Assembly: GCF_918797505.1 (NCBI RefSeq)
Contig: NC_092802.1
Span: 13,597,480 to 13,661,479 of the forward strand
Length of the DNA stretch: 64,000 bases
Source of the DNA: Bemisia tabaci
Taxonomy: Eukaryota; Arthropoda; Insecta; Hemiptera; Aleyrodidae
Direction: 5' to 3'
The position numbers and the translations under genes were made by a program. Numbering within the stretch: position 1 is the stretch's first letter; the number at the start of each line of letters is the position of its first letter. The notes beneath the pieces are model-generated. The model was not told the DNA's origin, ran no database searches, and saw only the letters and a list, made by a program, of their open reading frames with translations. This document shows, one piece after another, positions 11,181 through 21,514 of this stretch.

Positions 11181-11580
11181 GGACCACTAAACAAAATCTA
11201 GACTTAGGGAAACTCCTTCATGTTTTCTCTTTCAAAGACGTAAAAAACCGATCCAGACATAGGAGAAGTCCGAAAATCAACTTTTGAATAAGATGCCATA
11301 AAATCAATTAACTCAATGAAAATTGGACTACACGAAATACAAATTGAATGAATTGCACAAAAAACCGGTCTCGTTTCAAACAAATTTCCTCTAATAGAAA
11401 ATGAACCTATTGGGAAAGTTTTAAATATTTTCTTTTCAATTTTTCAGAAAATTTGGTTCGCAATCCAATCTAAAATATCTGAACATTTCAAGGAAGAATA
11501 TGCAAAAGTTTCTTCCAAAATACATTTTTTATCAGGGGAAATGTGGCAACATACGAATTTTCATACGACGTTTTTCCTTA

Positions 11581-13022
11581 CCCTGGTAAAAATTGGCGAT
11601 AGGAGCTGCGTTTCAAAATACCATAGGACTTCTTATAGCCGACTGAAGAAGGCGATAGAAAATCATATAGCTGGCTGCAGGAAGTGGAAAACAAGCGGGA
11701 AAGTTCTAATACTGTCGTATTAGAAAAGCGCTTAGGTGTTAGTCAATGTATTTAGTGAAGAAAGGAAGTATAAACTCCGTCGACTTGGCTGGGTAATGGA
11801 AATAAAACATCAGCTGATAGCAAACAAAGGTTACCAAGGAAACCGTAAACGCGTATTTTTGTTTCCCGAAAATGAGCTCACCGTTGAGCTCATCAGGCGC
11901 GTTTTTTTTAGGCTTCATTTGAGTTCAACGATCAATTTCGATAAGAATTACTCTACCGCTAAGAAATTTTCTTATAGACAAACGATCGAAACTACCTGCG
12001 CATTACGTTAAAAGCATAAAATACAGTTTTCACAGCTTTATTTATTTTAAAAATGGACCCCCCTCCCCCCAAAAAAAGCCTACACATCGATGAGCTGGTG
12101 CTCCATTTAAACGCATTAGCACTAGTTTACTAGTACTCAGAGGCAAGTCGAAATCAAAAAGCGCTACCTATCGGCTGAGCGCTTAAAAGTATACGGCCGG
12201 GCTACACGAAGAGATAAAAAATCATACAGTCGCTCGGGCTAAAGTTCCTATCGCCGGGCTTTACACTTTCTCGCCTGGCTGTTGCTTTTTTCGCCATCGG
12301 CTATGAAAGACTATAAGAAAATGTGTAGAAATTTGTATGCTTTGTAAATCCTTAAGTTTGTACGGAATCACCTTGATATTTACAAAACACACATTATATT
12401 TTCCTTTACTACATATTTTTTTTCATCAATTAAAATGAGAATAATCCACACAGAGTGTGCAAACATTTCAAAGTCACGAGTTGAAAAACGCTGACTCCAC
12501 GAGATAGAGCCTAACAAAAAGCGGAGCGGCGGCGCACTGGCGCCTTCAAACCTAACAGGGAAACTTCACGCATAGCGCAATGCTTGAAGTATCCCTGTTG
12601 GGTTTGTAGGCGCCAATGCGCGTTCAGCGCTGGCTGCCCGCCGTGGCGCAGCGTACCGCGGCGCTTGAAGCAATTATTTCACACCAGAGGTATTGCACAG
12701 TATCATACAAAATTGCAGGCGCTCCAACATGTTAGGAATGGCAGGCATCCTTCAAAAGTACGGAGCTTTCCTCGAAAAATAAATCAAGATACTACGGCCC
12801 AAAAAGAGAGCCGTGGTCCAAAAACTCACTAAGTCTTAGCATCCGTAATTAGTAACGTTTAGCATACACTTTATCGCCAGACTGTTGCTAAGTCGCCATC
12901 GGCTATAAAAGGCTATAAGAAATTGTGTTGCCGGTTATAGAAGCTATTGGAAATCTTACAGCCGGCTGTAGGTCTATGGTATTTTGGAACACAGATTCTA
13001 CTGCCAATTTTTACCACCAGGG
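11581..13022. mobile_element. Element Z, copy 1 (word-arm element, TA duplication)
   Basis: Ends CCCTGGTAAAAATTGGC and GCCAATTTTTACC(ACC)AGGG, flanked by TA on both sides (11579-11580, 13023-13024). The arms are full of variants of GGCTATA, GCCGGC and CGATA-type words. The middle holds a strong hairpin at 12539-12614. About 500 bp (roughly 11691-12185) is absent from the second copy at 49536-50477, so it is an insertion here or a deletion there. No transposase frame. Confidence 0.75.
12539..12614. repeat. Long hairpin inside Z1
   Basis: GGCGCCTTCAAACC...AACAGGG and CCCTGTTGGGTTTGTAGGCGCC are near-perfect inverses, giving a stem of about 33 bp with a very short loop. The same hairpin is in Z2 at 49991-50066, with compensating differences, and related GCGCCTACAA...TTCACGCATTGCG blocks occur in the I elements. 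Confidence 0.7.
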
Positions 13023-13033
13023 TAGCACGGCAG

Positions 13034-13685
13034 CACTGTATTCCGTGTGCTCCCGTAGTATGCTTATCCTTGCGCATAATGGACCTACCCAGCGCGCCTT
13101 CAATATTTTGCTATGCAACACGGACACTCGTCGAGTACGAATAGTGGTTTCCACAAATCTATGGTCATTTGACACGGCGCTAAGGCGATTTGCCACTAAA
13201 ACAGATATTTGAATGTTGAAAAAAGGAGTTTCAAGAGCAATTTTGATAGAATCGCTAGGCTTTAAGATACATTCACCCTATATAAATAGCATTCCGTCGA
13301 AAACTCAAACTCTGAAAATTTGGCGGGTGTGCCCGTTCCCTAATAACCCGTTCAATTTTACATTAAAGATCGTATTTTAAGCCTTTCGGATGTTTACAAA
13401 GTAATTTTTGTGTGAAATTAACCCCTAATTGAGATATCAACATTTTTCATGCAAAATTTTTTAAATCGGACGTTAAATCGCACATTACCGTAAGTAGTCC
13501 TGCGGTGTGGAAATATATGAAAACCTCTTTCTCGACGGTTCGGTCTGATGTTAAAATCAGTTATTTTGTTGCGCAAATCATATTCTACGTGAAATTTTGA
13601 AGAGGAACTGTACATAAAATGCTTAGTTCCGTACGTTTCAACATAACAACTCCGAAAAGCTTGTGCCTTTTAATCATATATTGTG
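13034..13685. other. Mostly unique stretch with one repeat fragment
   Basis: The segment 13088-13145 (TTCAATATTTTGCTATGCAAC... CGAGTACGAATAGT) is the inverse of 37222-37280. The rest shows no gene or repeat that I recognise. Confidence 0.4.
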
Positions 13686-13689
13686 TGAA

Positions 13690-13945
13690 TGTAGTTCATG
13701 TTATGGGGCGTGGCCTGTTTTAATTCGTTTATTTTTCACACGATCCGGCAAATTTTCCGCAATATTGTTACGGAACAATCGCAATGCGCTCGGAGCACGT
13801 TACGACAAAACGTAAGATTTGTTAACAACGTCTCTAACCTCGCACTTCTAGCTTCTCCGTTCTCATTGCTTGTGAATAAGAGACGCAAAAAACACAAAAT
13901 CTGCAACAGGAAGAATTCTTGTTGCGGCGAACAAAAATTTAATCG
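13690..13945 (+). repeat. Dispersed repeat BB, copy 1
   Basis: About 255 bp is roughly 80 percent alike by eye to 58145-58395: shared blocks include GGGGCGTG, CTCGGAGCA(C/A)GTTACGAC and ATTTGTTAACAA. No terminal inverted repeat is visible. It may be part of a retroelement or an old duplicated segment. Confidence 0.5.
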
Positions 13946-14154
13946 GCATAAAGAAATCGATGCGATTTTTCGATACTACAAAATCGATGTCTCGAAGTTT
14001 TCGATTTTACATCGCCAACCCTAATATTTTCCAGTTTTGGCGACGTCGCGATTGAGCATCACCGCATCACCTCGGTTGGCAAGTTTTTCGATAACTTCAC
14101 CCGAGAAGTTTCCTGTCAATATCCGTTCCTCATATTTCCTTTCGGGACAATAGC

Positions 14155-14310
14155 GTGGCGTGCTTTGCGATCCATCGATTGATCAGCCATTTAAACCTAT
14201 GGGAAAAGATCGATAAACATGGTGTACACAACAATTACTTTCATGATCGATTCTTTACAATAGCTTCAAGTAGGGAAATACCGATAATCGATCATTCACG
14301 CCTTGGCCTC
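14155..14310. mobile_element. G family MITE, decayed copy
   Basis: GCGTGGCGTGCTTTGCGATC starts it, CCATTTAAACCTATGG follows, and a diverged CGATAATCGATCATTCACGCC arm ends it. The terminal CAGTG is lost on both sides. Confidence 0.55.
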
Positions 14311-14807
14311 GCCCCTGCCAGTGCATTTCCTACTCTCATCTCCGGCGGAATCAGGCGTCCCGTCTCGGAGCGCCCAACTTTCTTCCCCACTATTTTCGAT
14401 TATTAAATTAACGCCGCGGAAAAACGGTCCTCGATGTTTTCACGCTCGTTGAGTGGTGGCTTCTAGCACGACCCTAGTAGCAGAGCTACTTTCACAGTAT
14501 ATAAACGAAGTATAACTGTTATATAAAGAGCGTATTTATATAAAAAATGTATAATCAAAGTATAACGGTTATATAAAATGTATATAAAGAACGTATTTAT
14601 ATAAAAAATTTATAACTTGAAGTATAACAATTATATAAAACTTTTTACAAATAAATTTTATATAAATTAATTATAAAGGTTATTCGCGGAATTTATAAAA
14701 AAAATTTTATTTTCTTAAGTAACGAACATAACTTCGTTATAAAATGATCATATAAATTAACAATAAATGTTACTTAATCAACTTGTAAAAGAAATTAGTA
14801 TTAGAGA

Positions 14808-15439
14808 CAGTGGCGTAACGGGCGCCCCCGCAGACCCTGCTATGCAGGGGGGGGGCCCAGGCGCCAAGGGGGCCCTCGGCCGCCGGAATTTTTTTTTTTC
14901 TCTCTCTCTTTGATGCTTAACTTTGGTTTCAAACTTCGGGCCTTTTACTCACCGAGATGGGGCTTCTTCCTTTGATTTTCATTGTTAGCTCGGGGTTTTT
15001 CATACTTCTTTCGGACTGTTCCGAACTTCTTGTTTGCTGGAGGGCCCTTGCCTTCCAATGTCCACTCAGTGATTACTAAATTTTTTTTCTTTTTTTGTCA
15101 CTTTTCGTATTTTCGGGAGATCCAATAATCTAAAGGGCCCTCAAGGCTCTTGGGGGCCCTTTGATCCTTGGGCCTGGGCCCCTCTGTAGATCCTTGGGTC
15201 TGGGCTGGGCCCCTGCCACCCTTTAGATCCTTGATCCTTTAGGGGTCCCGTATAATCGGGTACGGGATCTGGGACGGTGAGGGGTGAGGCATTCCAAGTC
15301 CAAGTCCGTGATTTTAGATGCCTCGGGCCAAAAAATGGGAAGGGGTGGGAGGGGGGATAATTTTGGAATTTTATCGACATGGGGGGGGGCCTAGAAAAAA
15401 TTTTGCGGGGGGGCCCAGCGAAAGTCCGTTACGCCACTG
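14808..15439. mobile_element. hAT-type non-autonomous element
   Basis: Inverted ends CAGTGGCGTAACGG and CCGTTACGCCACTG, and a perfect 8 bp duplication ATTAGAGA (14800-14807, 15440-15447), are the hAT signature. The 632 bp interior is GC-rich, with G runs and GGGCCC-rich subterminal blocks, and carries no transposase. Confidence 0.9.
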
Positions 15440-15868
15440 ATTAGAGATTAAGAGAAGATTCTGGATCAGCAGCTAAAGTCAGAATATTCTCTGAGTGTTC
15501 ATCATCTTCCACTACGCATGTGTAGGAGAATCCTCCAGCTACTTTTGCATCATGCAAGGTAACAACGGATGACATATGTTGTGCAAACATGCTCAATAAA
15601 ATAGAAAATGAACAAGAACCACTCACCAACTTGCTCAAATCAGTAATCCACTGGGTCAGGAAAATCCACTTGACAACAGTGAATCCAAATTTCCAATTAG
15701 AACTGGTATAAGTACAGAGAAACACTTGAATACGCTATGGATGCGTTGTAAGAAAATCTTAAGCACTCTTTGGCGTAAGAAAAAAATTAGCACCATGATT
15801 TAATAGCTGATCAATACAGAACAGCACTCTTAGAAAAGCACAGACACAACACCATTTTTCACTTTATT

Positions 15869-16559
15869 GGGCGCTTCTGGGTACCAGATGCGCCCTTTCC
15901 AGCCGTTCGACTCCCCCGATGTAACATGTACTATACTACATACCGTTTTGCCTTATGGGTAATGACGCCATTCTGGTACACCCGGGAAAATTTGATTTTC
16001 TTCTGCATCTGGTATTCGTAAAAGTTTTCGTGAAATGTTTTGCTTTTAAGCATAACAATCTCGCACGGACGTATTACCTGGTTAAACTATTTTGGGGCTT
16101 CGTTATGCTTAAATGCCTCATATTCGAGGTTGTAGTTTCAGATTGATTCGAAAAAATCACGAACAGTCACGTGATCTCTTCATTTTAGTGACGTATTACT
16201 GTGCTATTTTGTGATTGGTTCATTTTCTCGGCGCAGCATCGTCAAGCGTCAGCTGTTTGCGGCTCTGGGTTGAAGGTTTAAGGTTATGTCAGAGAGAATA
16301 GAAAGTTAGAGGCCCGACTCGATGCTAGGTAATTGAAACAGATGCGCTCGCAGCGCGCTCGCTGGCAACGTACGCAACTACTATTTTCTATTGTTTTCCA
16401 GAGACTAGCGGCGGGTATGTTGCTGCCGGACCACCTTCACGTAGGCAATTTGTTATACATCGTCCGTCCGCAATACTCTCGCTTGGCCGTATGAAAACGT
16501 TCCTCGCATGCGCAGTGTTAAAGAAGCGCCCTCCAACGCTTTGGCGTTGGAACTGCTTG
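15869..16559 (+). mobile_element. Helentron/Helitron2-like element, copy 2 (691 bp)
   Basis: The 5' end is a hairpin: GGGCGC, then TCTGG/CCAGA around a 3-base loop, then GCGCCC, with one T:T mismatch. The 3' end has AGAAGCGCCC (the inverse of the first ten bases), then a CCAACGC/GCGTTGG hairpin, then ACTGCTTG. An inverted repeat that is internal at one end is the asymmetric TIR described for helentrons. The other arm of D (21206-21221, AAGTAAAAATAAAGTG) is the empty site, so insertion fell in a T run and added at most two T. A 63-codon frame at 15955-16146 is identical to copy 1; coding is doubtful. Confidence 0.7.
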
Positions 16560-16848
16560 TTTTTACTTCTAGTAGAGAAATGCATTTTTCAAAGGATGCG
16601 ACATCATCGACCATTGCTCGACAGCAATGAATAAGATAAAAATAAAGCTTAAATAATTTCACTATTTACTCCGATCATAGATGATATTAAGGTAGCCATT
16701 GATTCTTTACCCAACGTCCTTTTCACACATAACAAGGAACGTCACAAGGTACAGAGCAAATGGCGCTAGGCAGTGACGTACATGTGATATCCCAAGTTCC
16801 TGGAAGTGTCGATCTGCAAAAATACAAAGCGAGAAACAGATCACCAAA

Positions 16849-18915
16849 GAGGTTGTTCCATCTACCATTGAAACTGGGCCCAGAATGAAATCTCCTCATC
16901 TTTTCAGGTATCAAAGGGCATGGTCAGGGACACCCAAAAATGGTTGAATTTTTTCCAAATTCCCCCCTGGGGAGGGGGGGCGGGGGGTTATATGAAAAAC
17001 GGTTTTTTGGCTATAACTTTTGAACGGTTTGAGATATCGATTTGAACTTTTTTTTAAATGAAAGGTCGTTTAAAGAGCTTTCTTTTGGTATATTATGTTT
17101 AATAGTTAGGTCAATTTTTGACCAATTTATGGCCTGTCAAAAATTTTCCATGAGTCCAAAAATCAGATTTCTGTAGTTTAGAGCAGCGACGATCGCATGC
17201 AGATGAACAAAAAACTGTTCAACTTATAGCCCTCTCTCTGACGGTTAAAATGAGCCCAAGATCATCTTGGGGAAACGATTTGTCTCCGAGTTATGCTTCT
17301 TCAAAGTTGGCGCGGCGGGGTCCGCTTCCGCGGGGCAGCGCTCCGGAGTACGATAGTTCACTCCCACCCCCCTCCCGTCATGCCACGCGACGCAAACCGA
17401 GGAAGACTACCTTTAATGATCATTTGAACAGATAAATGCACACAATATACGCTATTATGTTGTACAAGTATTATTAAAATTATATTAATATAATAAATAG
17501 AAGAGTGGAATCTCACCGAATTTATCATCACCGCAATCCATAGGATCATCGGCAGTGTGATCCGCATTTTCATCCTCATCTTCGTCGTCTGAAAAGCCAA
17601 AATCGACTTTTCTGAGAGGGAAGCACTCGTTCAAAAAGGCTGAAGGCGCTGGTTTTTTGTGATAGCGCCCGTAAAACAAATACCACAGTATAGTTACGAC
17701 GTGAGCACAAGGATTGATGGTACGCGCACCGTTCTTACATGTGCAGTAACTTGCTTTAATGGCCTCGCTGGATTTTTTACTGGTGTCGATTAATATAAAT
17801 ATATGATATTCTTTTTTTGATTTATGCCTCGATAGGATCCGCGATCGAAGAAAAAGAGGCGAATTTACGGAAATATCATATTTTTGAAAATCTGGCAAAA
17901 AGTTATCCTTCGTCACTTGAAAGCAATATTTTCCATTAGCAAAATGGTCTGCAATATAACTTGCTGCAAGTCCAATTTGATAACTTCCCGAGAGGGTGTC
18001 AAGATCTTCGCTCCTCCACTGTTCTAATTGTTTAAAATGATCTGTCGTCAGGTTTTCAAAAACTACTTTTTTTCGGAGCCATTTCTCGTCCTCAACAATT
18101 TGTTGCACAATATTCGGCTCATTTAATTTTTGGAGCATTTGAATGGCAATTTTTGCGTCGTCACCATCACTTTGCAGGCGTTGAAAATATAAATTATGTA
18201 TCGCGGACACTATGCGATAGTCGTCAAACAAATTGCCGGATCCAGGTATATTGCTTCTCATTTTATAGAGCGTTTTCAATATAATTTTAATAATACTTGT
18301 ACAACATAATAGCGTATATTGTGTGCATTTATCTGTTCAAATGATCATTAAAGGTAGTCTTCCTCGGTTTGCGTCGCGTGGCATGACGGGAGGGGGGTGG
18401 GAGTGAACTATCGTACTCCGGAGCGCTGCCCCGCGGAAGCGGACCCCGCCGCGCCAACTTTGAAGAAGCATAACTCGGAGACAAATCGTTTCCCCAAGAT
18501 GATCTTGGGCTCATTTTAACCGTCAGAGAGAGGGCTATAAGTTGAACAGTTTTTTGTTCATCTGCATGCGATCGTCGCTGCTCTAAACTACAGAAATCTG
18601 ATTTTTGGACTCATGGAAAATTTTTGACAGGCCATAAATTGGTCAAAAATTGACCTAACTATTAAACATAATATACCAAAAGAAAGCTCTTTAAACGACC
18701 TTTCATTTAAAAAAAAGTTCAAATCGATATCTCAAACCGTTCAAAAGTTATAGCCAAAAAACCGTTTTTCATATAACCCCCCGCCCCCCCTCCCCAGGGG
18801 GGAATTTGGAAAAAATTCAACCATTTTTGGGTGTCCCTGACCATGCCCTTTGATACCTGAAAAGATGAGGAGATTTCATTCTGGGCCCAGTTTCAATGGT
18901 AGATGGAACAACCTC
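16849..18915 (-). mobile_element. Element B: Spy-like transposon with 639 bp TIRs carrying a SWIM-finger ORF
   Basis: It starts GAGGTTGTTCC and ends GGAACAACCTC. The inverted repeats are 16849-17487 and about 18282-18915, close to identical. It sits between AAA (16846-16848) and TTT (18916-18918). The matching place in the other arm of D reads AAATTT (20923-20928), uninterrupted. So insertion was exactly AAA|TTT with no duplication, which is the published behaviour of Spy transposons. Between the repeats is one 264-codon ORF on the minus strand. Each repeat also contains a GC-rich 61-codon frame. No DDE catalytic domain is visible. Confidence 0.75.
17485..18279 (-). CDS. SWIM zinc-finger protein of element B (C-terminal part of a transposase?)
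   Basis: 264 aa, starting at the ATG just inside the right inverted repeat and ending at the inner edge of the left one. Residues 179-193 give Cys-Thr-Cys...Cys-Ala-His, the CxC-x9-CxH pattern of SWIM zinc fingers, followed by a conserved-looking hydrophobic TILWYLFYGR. An acidic tail (about 229-246, DDEDEDEN...) follows. Residues 91-175 (LSGSYQIGLAASYIADHF, later SRHKSKKEYHIFILID) resemble, from memory, the part that precedes SWIM fingers at the C-terminus of insect and cnidarian proteins with a DDE_4-type nuclease. Here the nuclease part is absent: either lost, or on an upstream exon that does not fit between the repeats. The frame is intact, which argues for recent activity or selection. 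SWIM fingers bind DNA or protein; the role here is inferred. Confidence 0.65.
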   Translation of the reverse strand: MKTLYKMRSNIPGSGNLFDDYRIVSAIHNLYFQRLQSDGDDAKIAIQMLQKLNEPNIVQQIVEDEKWLRKKVVFENLTTDHFKQLEQWRSEDLDTLSGSYQIGLAASYIADHFANGKYCFQVTKDNFLPDFQKYDISVNSPLFLRSRILSRHKSKKEYHIFILIDTSKKSSEAIKASYCTCKNGARTINPCAHVVTILWYLFYGRYHKKPAPSAFLNECFPLRKVDFGFSDDEDEDENADHTADDPMDCGDDKFGEIPLFYLLY

Positions 18916-19258
18916 TTTATCCACTTGCAATTAATGACCGTCAATAGAGACAGACATTAAAATACATTATAATAAATAAACCACCATTTGTTAGCAGAAC
19001 AAGTTTTTGTGAGAGTAAGACCCTTCCGTCTGGAGGGACGAGGACCTTCCTTAGACCTTTCCTTCCGGGAAACACTTAAAAATGAACCACTTTACTACTT
19101 ACAGGTCTGAGCTGCTGGATGAATTACATTACACCAGTCAATAAAATTTTAAACTCACGCCCACACCGTTGAATGTTGACGGATGACCTGATATATCGCT
19201 GAATATACGTAGGATGGGAAGTTGGCACATCTGAAAAGCAGAGCGGTCCATTCTTGTT

Positions 19259-20477
19259 TCAGCTCTTGTAGTATTTTAAAATTAACAACTATATGTTGTC
19301 TTAAAAGGGATGAAATAAGTGCAACACCAGCACCACTGCAAATGTGCGATTTGTCAAAGTTTTAGGCAAGTATGAGGTGTTTCAAGTTCTCGCTAATAAA
19401 TTAGCCAGCCAATTCAAGAGAATGGCAGAGGATACGCAGTGAGGATGCCTTTCTATAAGTCAGTATTGAACGAACGGGTGAAAGAGCTGTCGTCTTGCAG
19501 TAGGTAACAGTCGGCAAACTATTTGGGCAGGAAGAGAGTTCCCAATTTTTAATTTGAATATTTGGAATCGATAGATGCCAATAAACTGAATTGAAATACG
19601 CAAGGGTGTGATGATGAAAAATTACTTACTAATCGTGCCAATTTTTGAGTAAAAGGAAAAATGTAGAACAATGTAGAACTGTTTTACAAGAACAGATGTG
19701 CGAGATAAACATGAGATAAACAAGGAGGATGTAGACATCATAACATAACCTAACTCTTGTCAAGGTGTTCCTGGAATAATCGTTCCTTGCCGATACTTCC
19801 AGGGACGTATATATTTATCAAAATAATTATCAAAGAGAATTATCAGCAGAATGTTTCAATGGGATTAAAGTACAAAAACTGGCATTCTTAAATACATTTA
19901 GAGGCTGATTTTCATTTTCATACGAAACCCAGATGAAAAGTCAAAAGGTGGAACGGTCCACCGCCCAACTATCCGGTATCCAACTTGGGGAACAGAATGT
20001 TTTGAACTTTCTTTCATTTCACCGAGCCGACCCGTTGACAACGGTAACGTCCGCCGTTAATTTGAAAATGAAAACAATATTTGATCTTCTTTTCGTGATT
20101 CATATCATCGGCATCCACCTGTACCACCCAATTTCATCAAACACAGGTAAATACTTTCCCTTCTGCTTCCACCTTTAAACTCTGGACGACGGACACAAGT
20201 ATGAGCCTGTCACCCATTGTCAAGCAACTGATAGTAACTTGAGTTTAATTTGCTCTGCCGATTTACGATTCAGTCGATTTAAGTACCTATTCAAACTAGC
20301 AAGGTAATTGTGATTACTACCATGTGCTATTCCTAGCTGCAGTTACAAAGTTGAGCAGAAAGTCTATGTCAAATAAGTTCACGCACTATCCTTCAATGAG
20401 ACAGAAGATTCTCTTTCATCGATGACCAGAATCGAGATGGTGGATCTTCTGTCCCACTCTTAAGGTGGAAATCGAGG
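19259..20477. other. Central loop of foldback D
   Basis: About 1.2 kb of AT-rich sequence between the two arms of D. It has no transposase domain. The only item I would flag is the signal-peptide-like frame at 20068-20146. Confidence 0.5.
20068..20146 (+). CDS. Possible captured first exon encoding a signal peptide
   Basis: From the ATG at 20068 the frame reads MKTIFDLLFVIHIIGIHLYH followed by PISSNT, then meets CAG|GTAAAT, a good 5' splice donor, at 20146/20147 (phase 1). A basic start, a 15-residue hydrophobic core and a polar region before a phase-1 intron are typical of first exons of insect secreted proteins. It lies in the loop of a MULE-like foldback, the kind of element that captures gene fragments. 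The frame is open upstream to 19933, so chance is possible. Confidence 0.3.
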
Positions 20478-21514
20478 GAAAACAAGTATGAACCGCTCAG
20501 CATTTCAGATGTGCCAACTTCCCATCCTATGTATATTCAGCGATAGATCAGGTCATCCATTAACATTCGACGGTGAGGGCGTGAGTTTAAAATTTTATTT
20601 TTTTTTACTACTTTAAAAAGCCTACGAAGGCTAATCCTTGCGCTAGTCCCGTCCCCCTTCTGTCCCTACAACCAGTCCCAGGCAAGGGCAACCATGACTG
20701 GGACTGGTGTAATGTAATTCATCCAGCAGCTCAGACCTGTAAGTAGTAAAGTGGTTCATTTTTAAGTGTTTCCCGGAAGGAAAGGTCTAAGGAAGGTCCT
20801 CGTCCCTCCAGACGGAAGGGTCTTACTCTCACAAAAACTTGTTCTGCTAACAAATGGTGGTTTATTTATTATAATGTATTTTAATGTCTGTCTCTATTGA
20901 CGGTCATTAATTGCAAGTGGATAAATTTGGTGATCTGTTTCTCGCTTTGTATTTTTGCAGATCGACACTTCCAGGAACTTGGGATATCACATGTACGTCA
21001 CTGCCTAGCGCCATTTGCTCTGTACCTTATGACGTTCCTTGTTATGTGTGAAAAGGACGTTGGGTAAAGAATCAATGGCTACCTTAATATCATCTATGAT
21101 CGGAGTAAATAGTGAAATTATTTAAGCTTTATTTTTATCTTATTCATTGCTGTCGAGCAATGGTCGATGATGTCGCATCCTTTGAAAAATGCATTTCTCT
21201 ACTAGAAGTAAAAATAAAGTGAAAAATGGTGTTGTGTCTGTGCTTTTCTAAGAGTGCTGTTCTGTATTGATCAGCTATTAAATCATGGTGCTAATTTTTT
21301 TCTTACGCCAAAGAGTGCTTAAGATTTTCTTACAACGCATCCATAGCGTATTCAAGTGTTTCTCTGTACTTATACCAGTTCTAATTGGAAATTTGGATTC
21401 ACTGTTGTCAAGTGGATTTTCCTGACCCAGTGGATTACTGATTTGAGCAAGTTGGTGAGTGGTTCTTGTTCATTTTCTATTTTATTGAGCATGTTTGCAT
21501 GACATATGCACTTC

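Larger units (their letters stand above)
11385..13033. mobile_element. M1 family copy split by element Z1
   Basis: M1 sequence runs to CGTTTTTCCTTA at 11580. It resumes after Z1 at 13023 with TAGCACGGCAG, so the terminal ...CCTTAGCACGGCAG is broken by the insertion with TA duplicated. The left end of this M1 copy is decayed. Confidence 0.75.
15579..21498. mobile_element. Foldback element D with ~0.9 kb arms and 9-10 bp duplication (MULE-like)
   Basis: Left arm: 15579-16848 (interrupted by a helentron-like element), continuing at 18916-19258 after element B. Right arm: about 20478-21498. The arms are nearly identical inverses. ATGACATATG flanks the element directly (15569-15578, 21499-21508). 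Long inverted arms plus a 9-10 bp duplication fit Mutator-like foldbacks. The right arm has about 105 bp near 20600-20705 that the left lacks. The 1.2 kb centre has no transposase; it holds a signal-peptide-like frame at 20068-20146. Confidence 0.75.

Noticed and set aside
17250..17435. 61-codon frame, found again inverted at 18329-18514
   Set aside because: It is in the inverted repeats of B, so it occurs twice by structure. GC-rich sequence favours open frames. It could be an upstream exon of the SWIM ORF on the minus strand, but I have no evidence.
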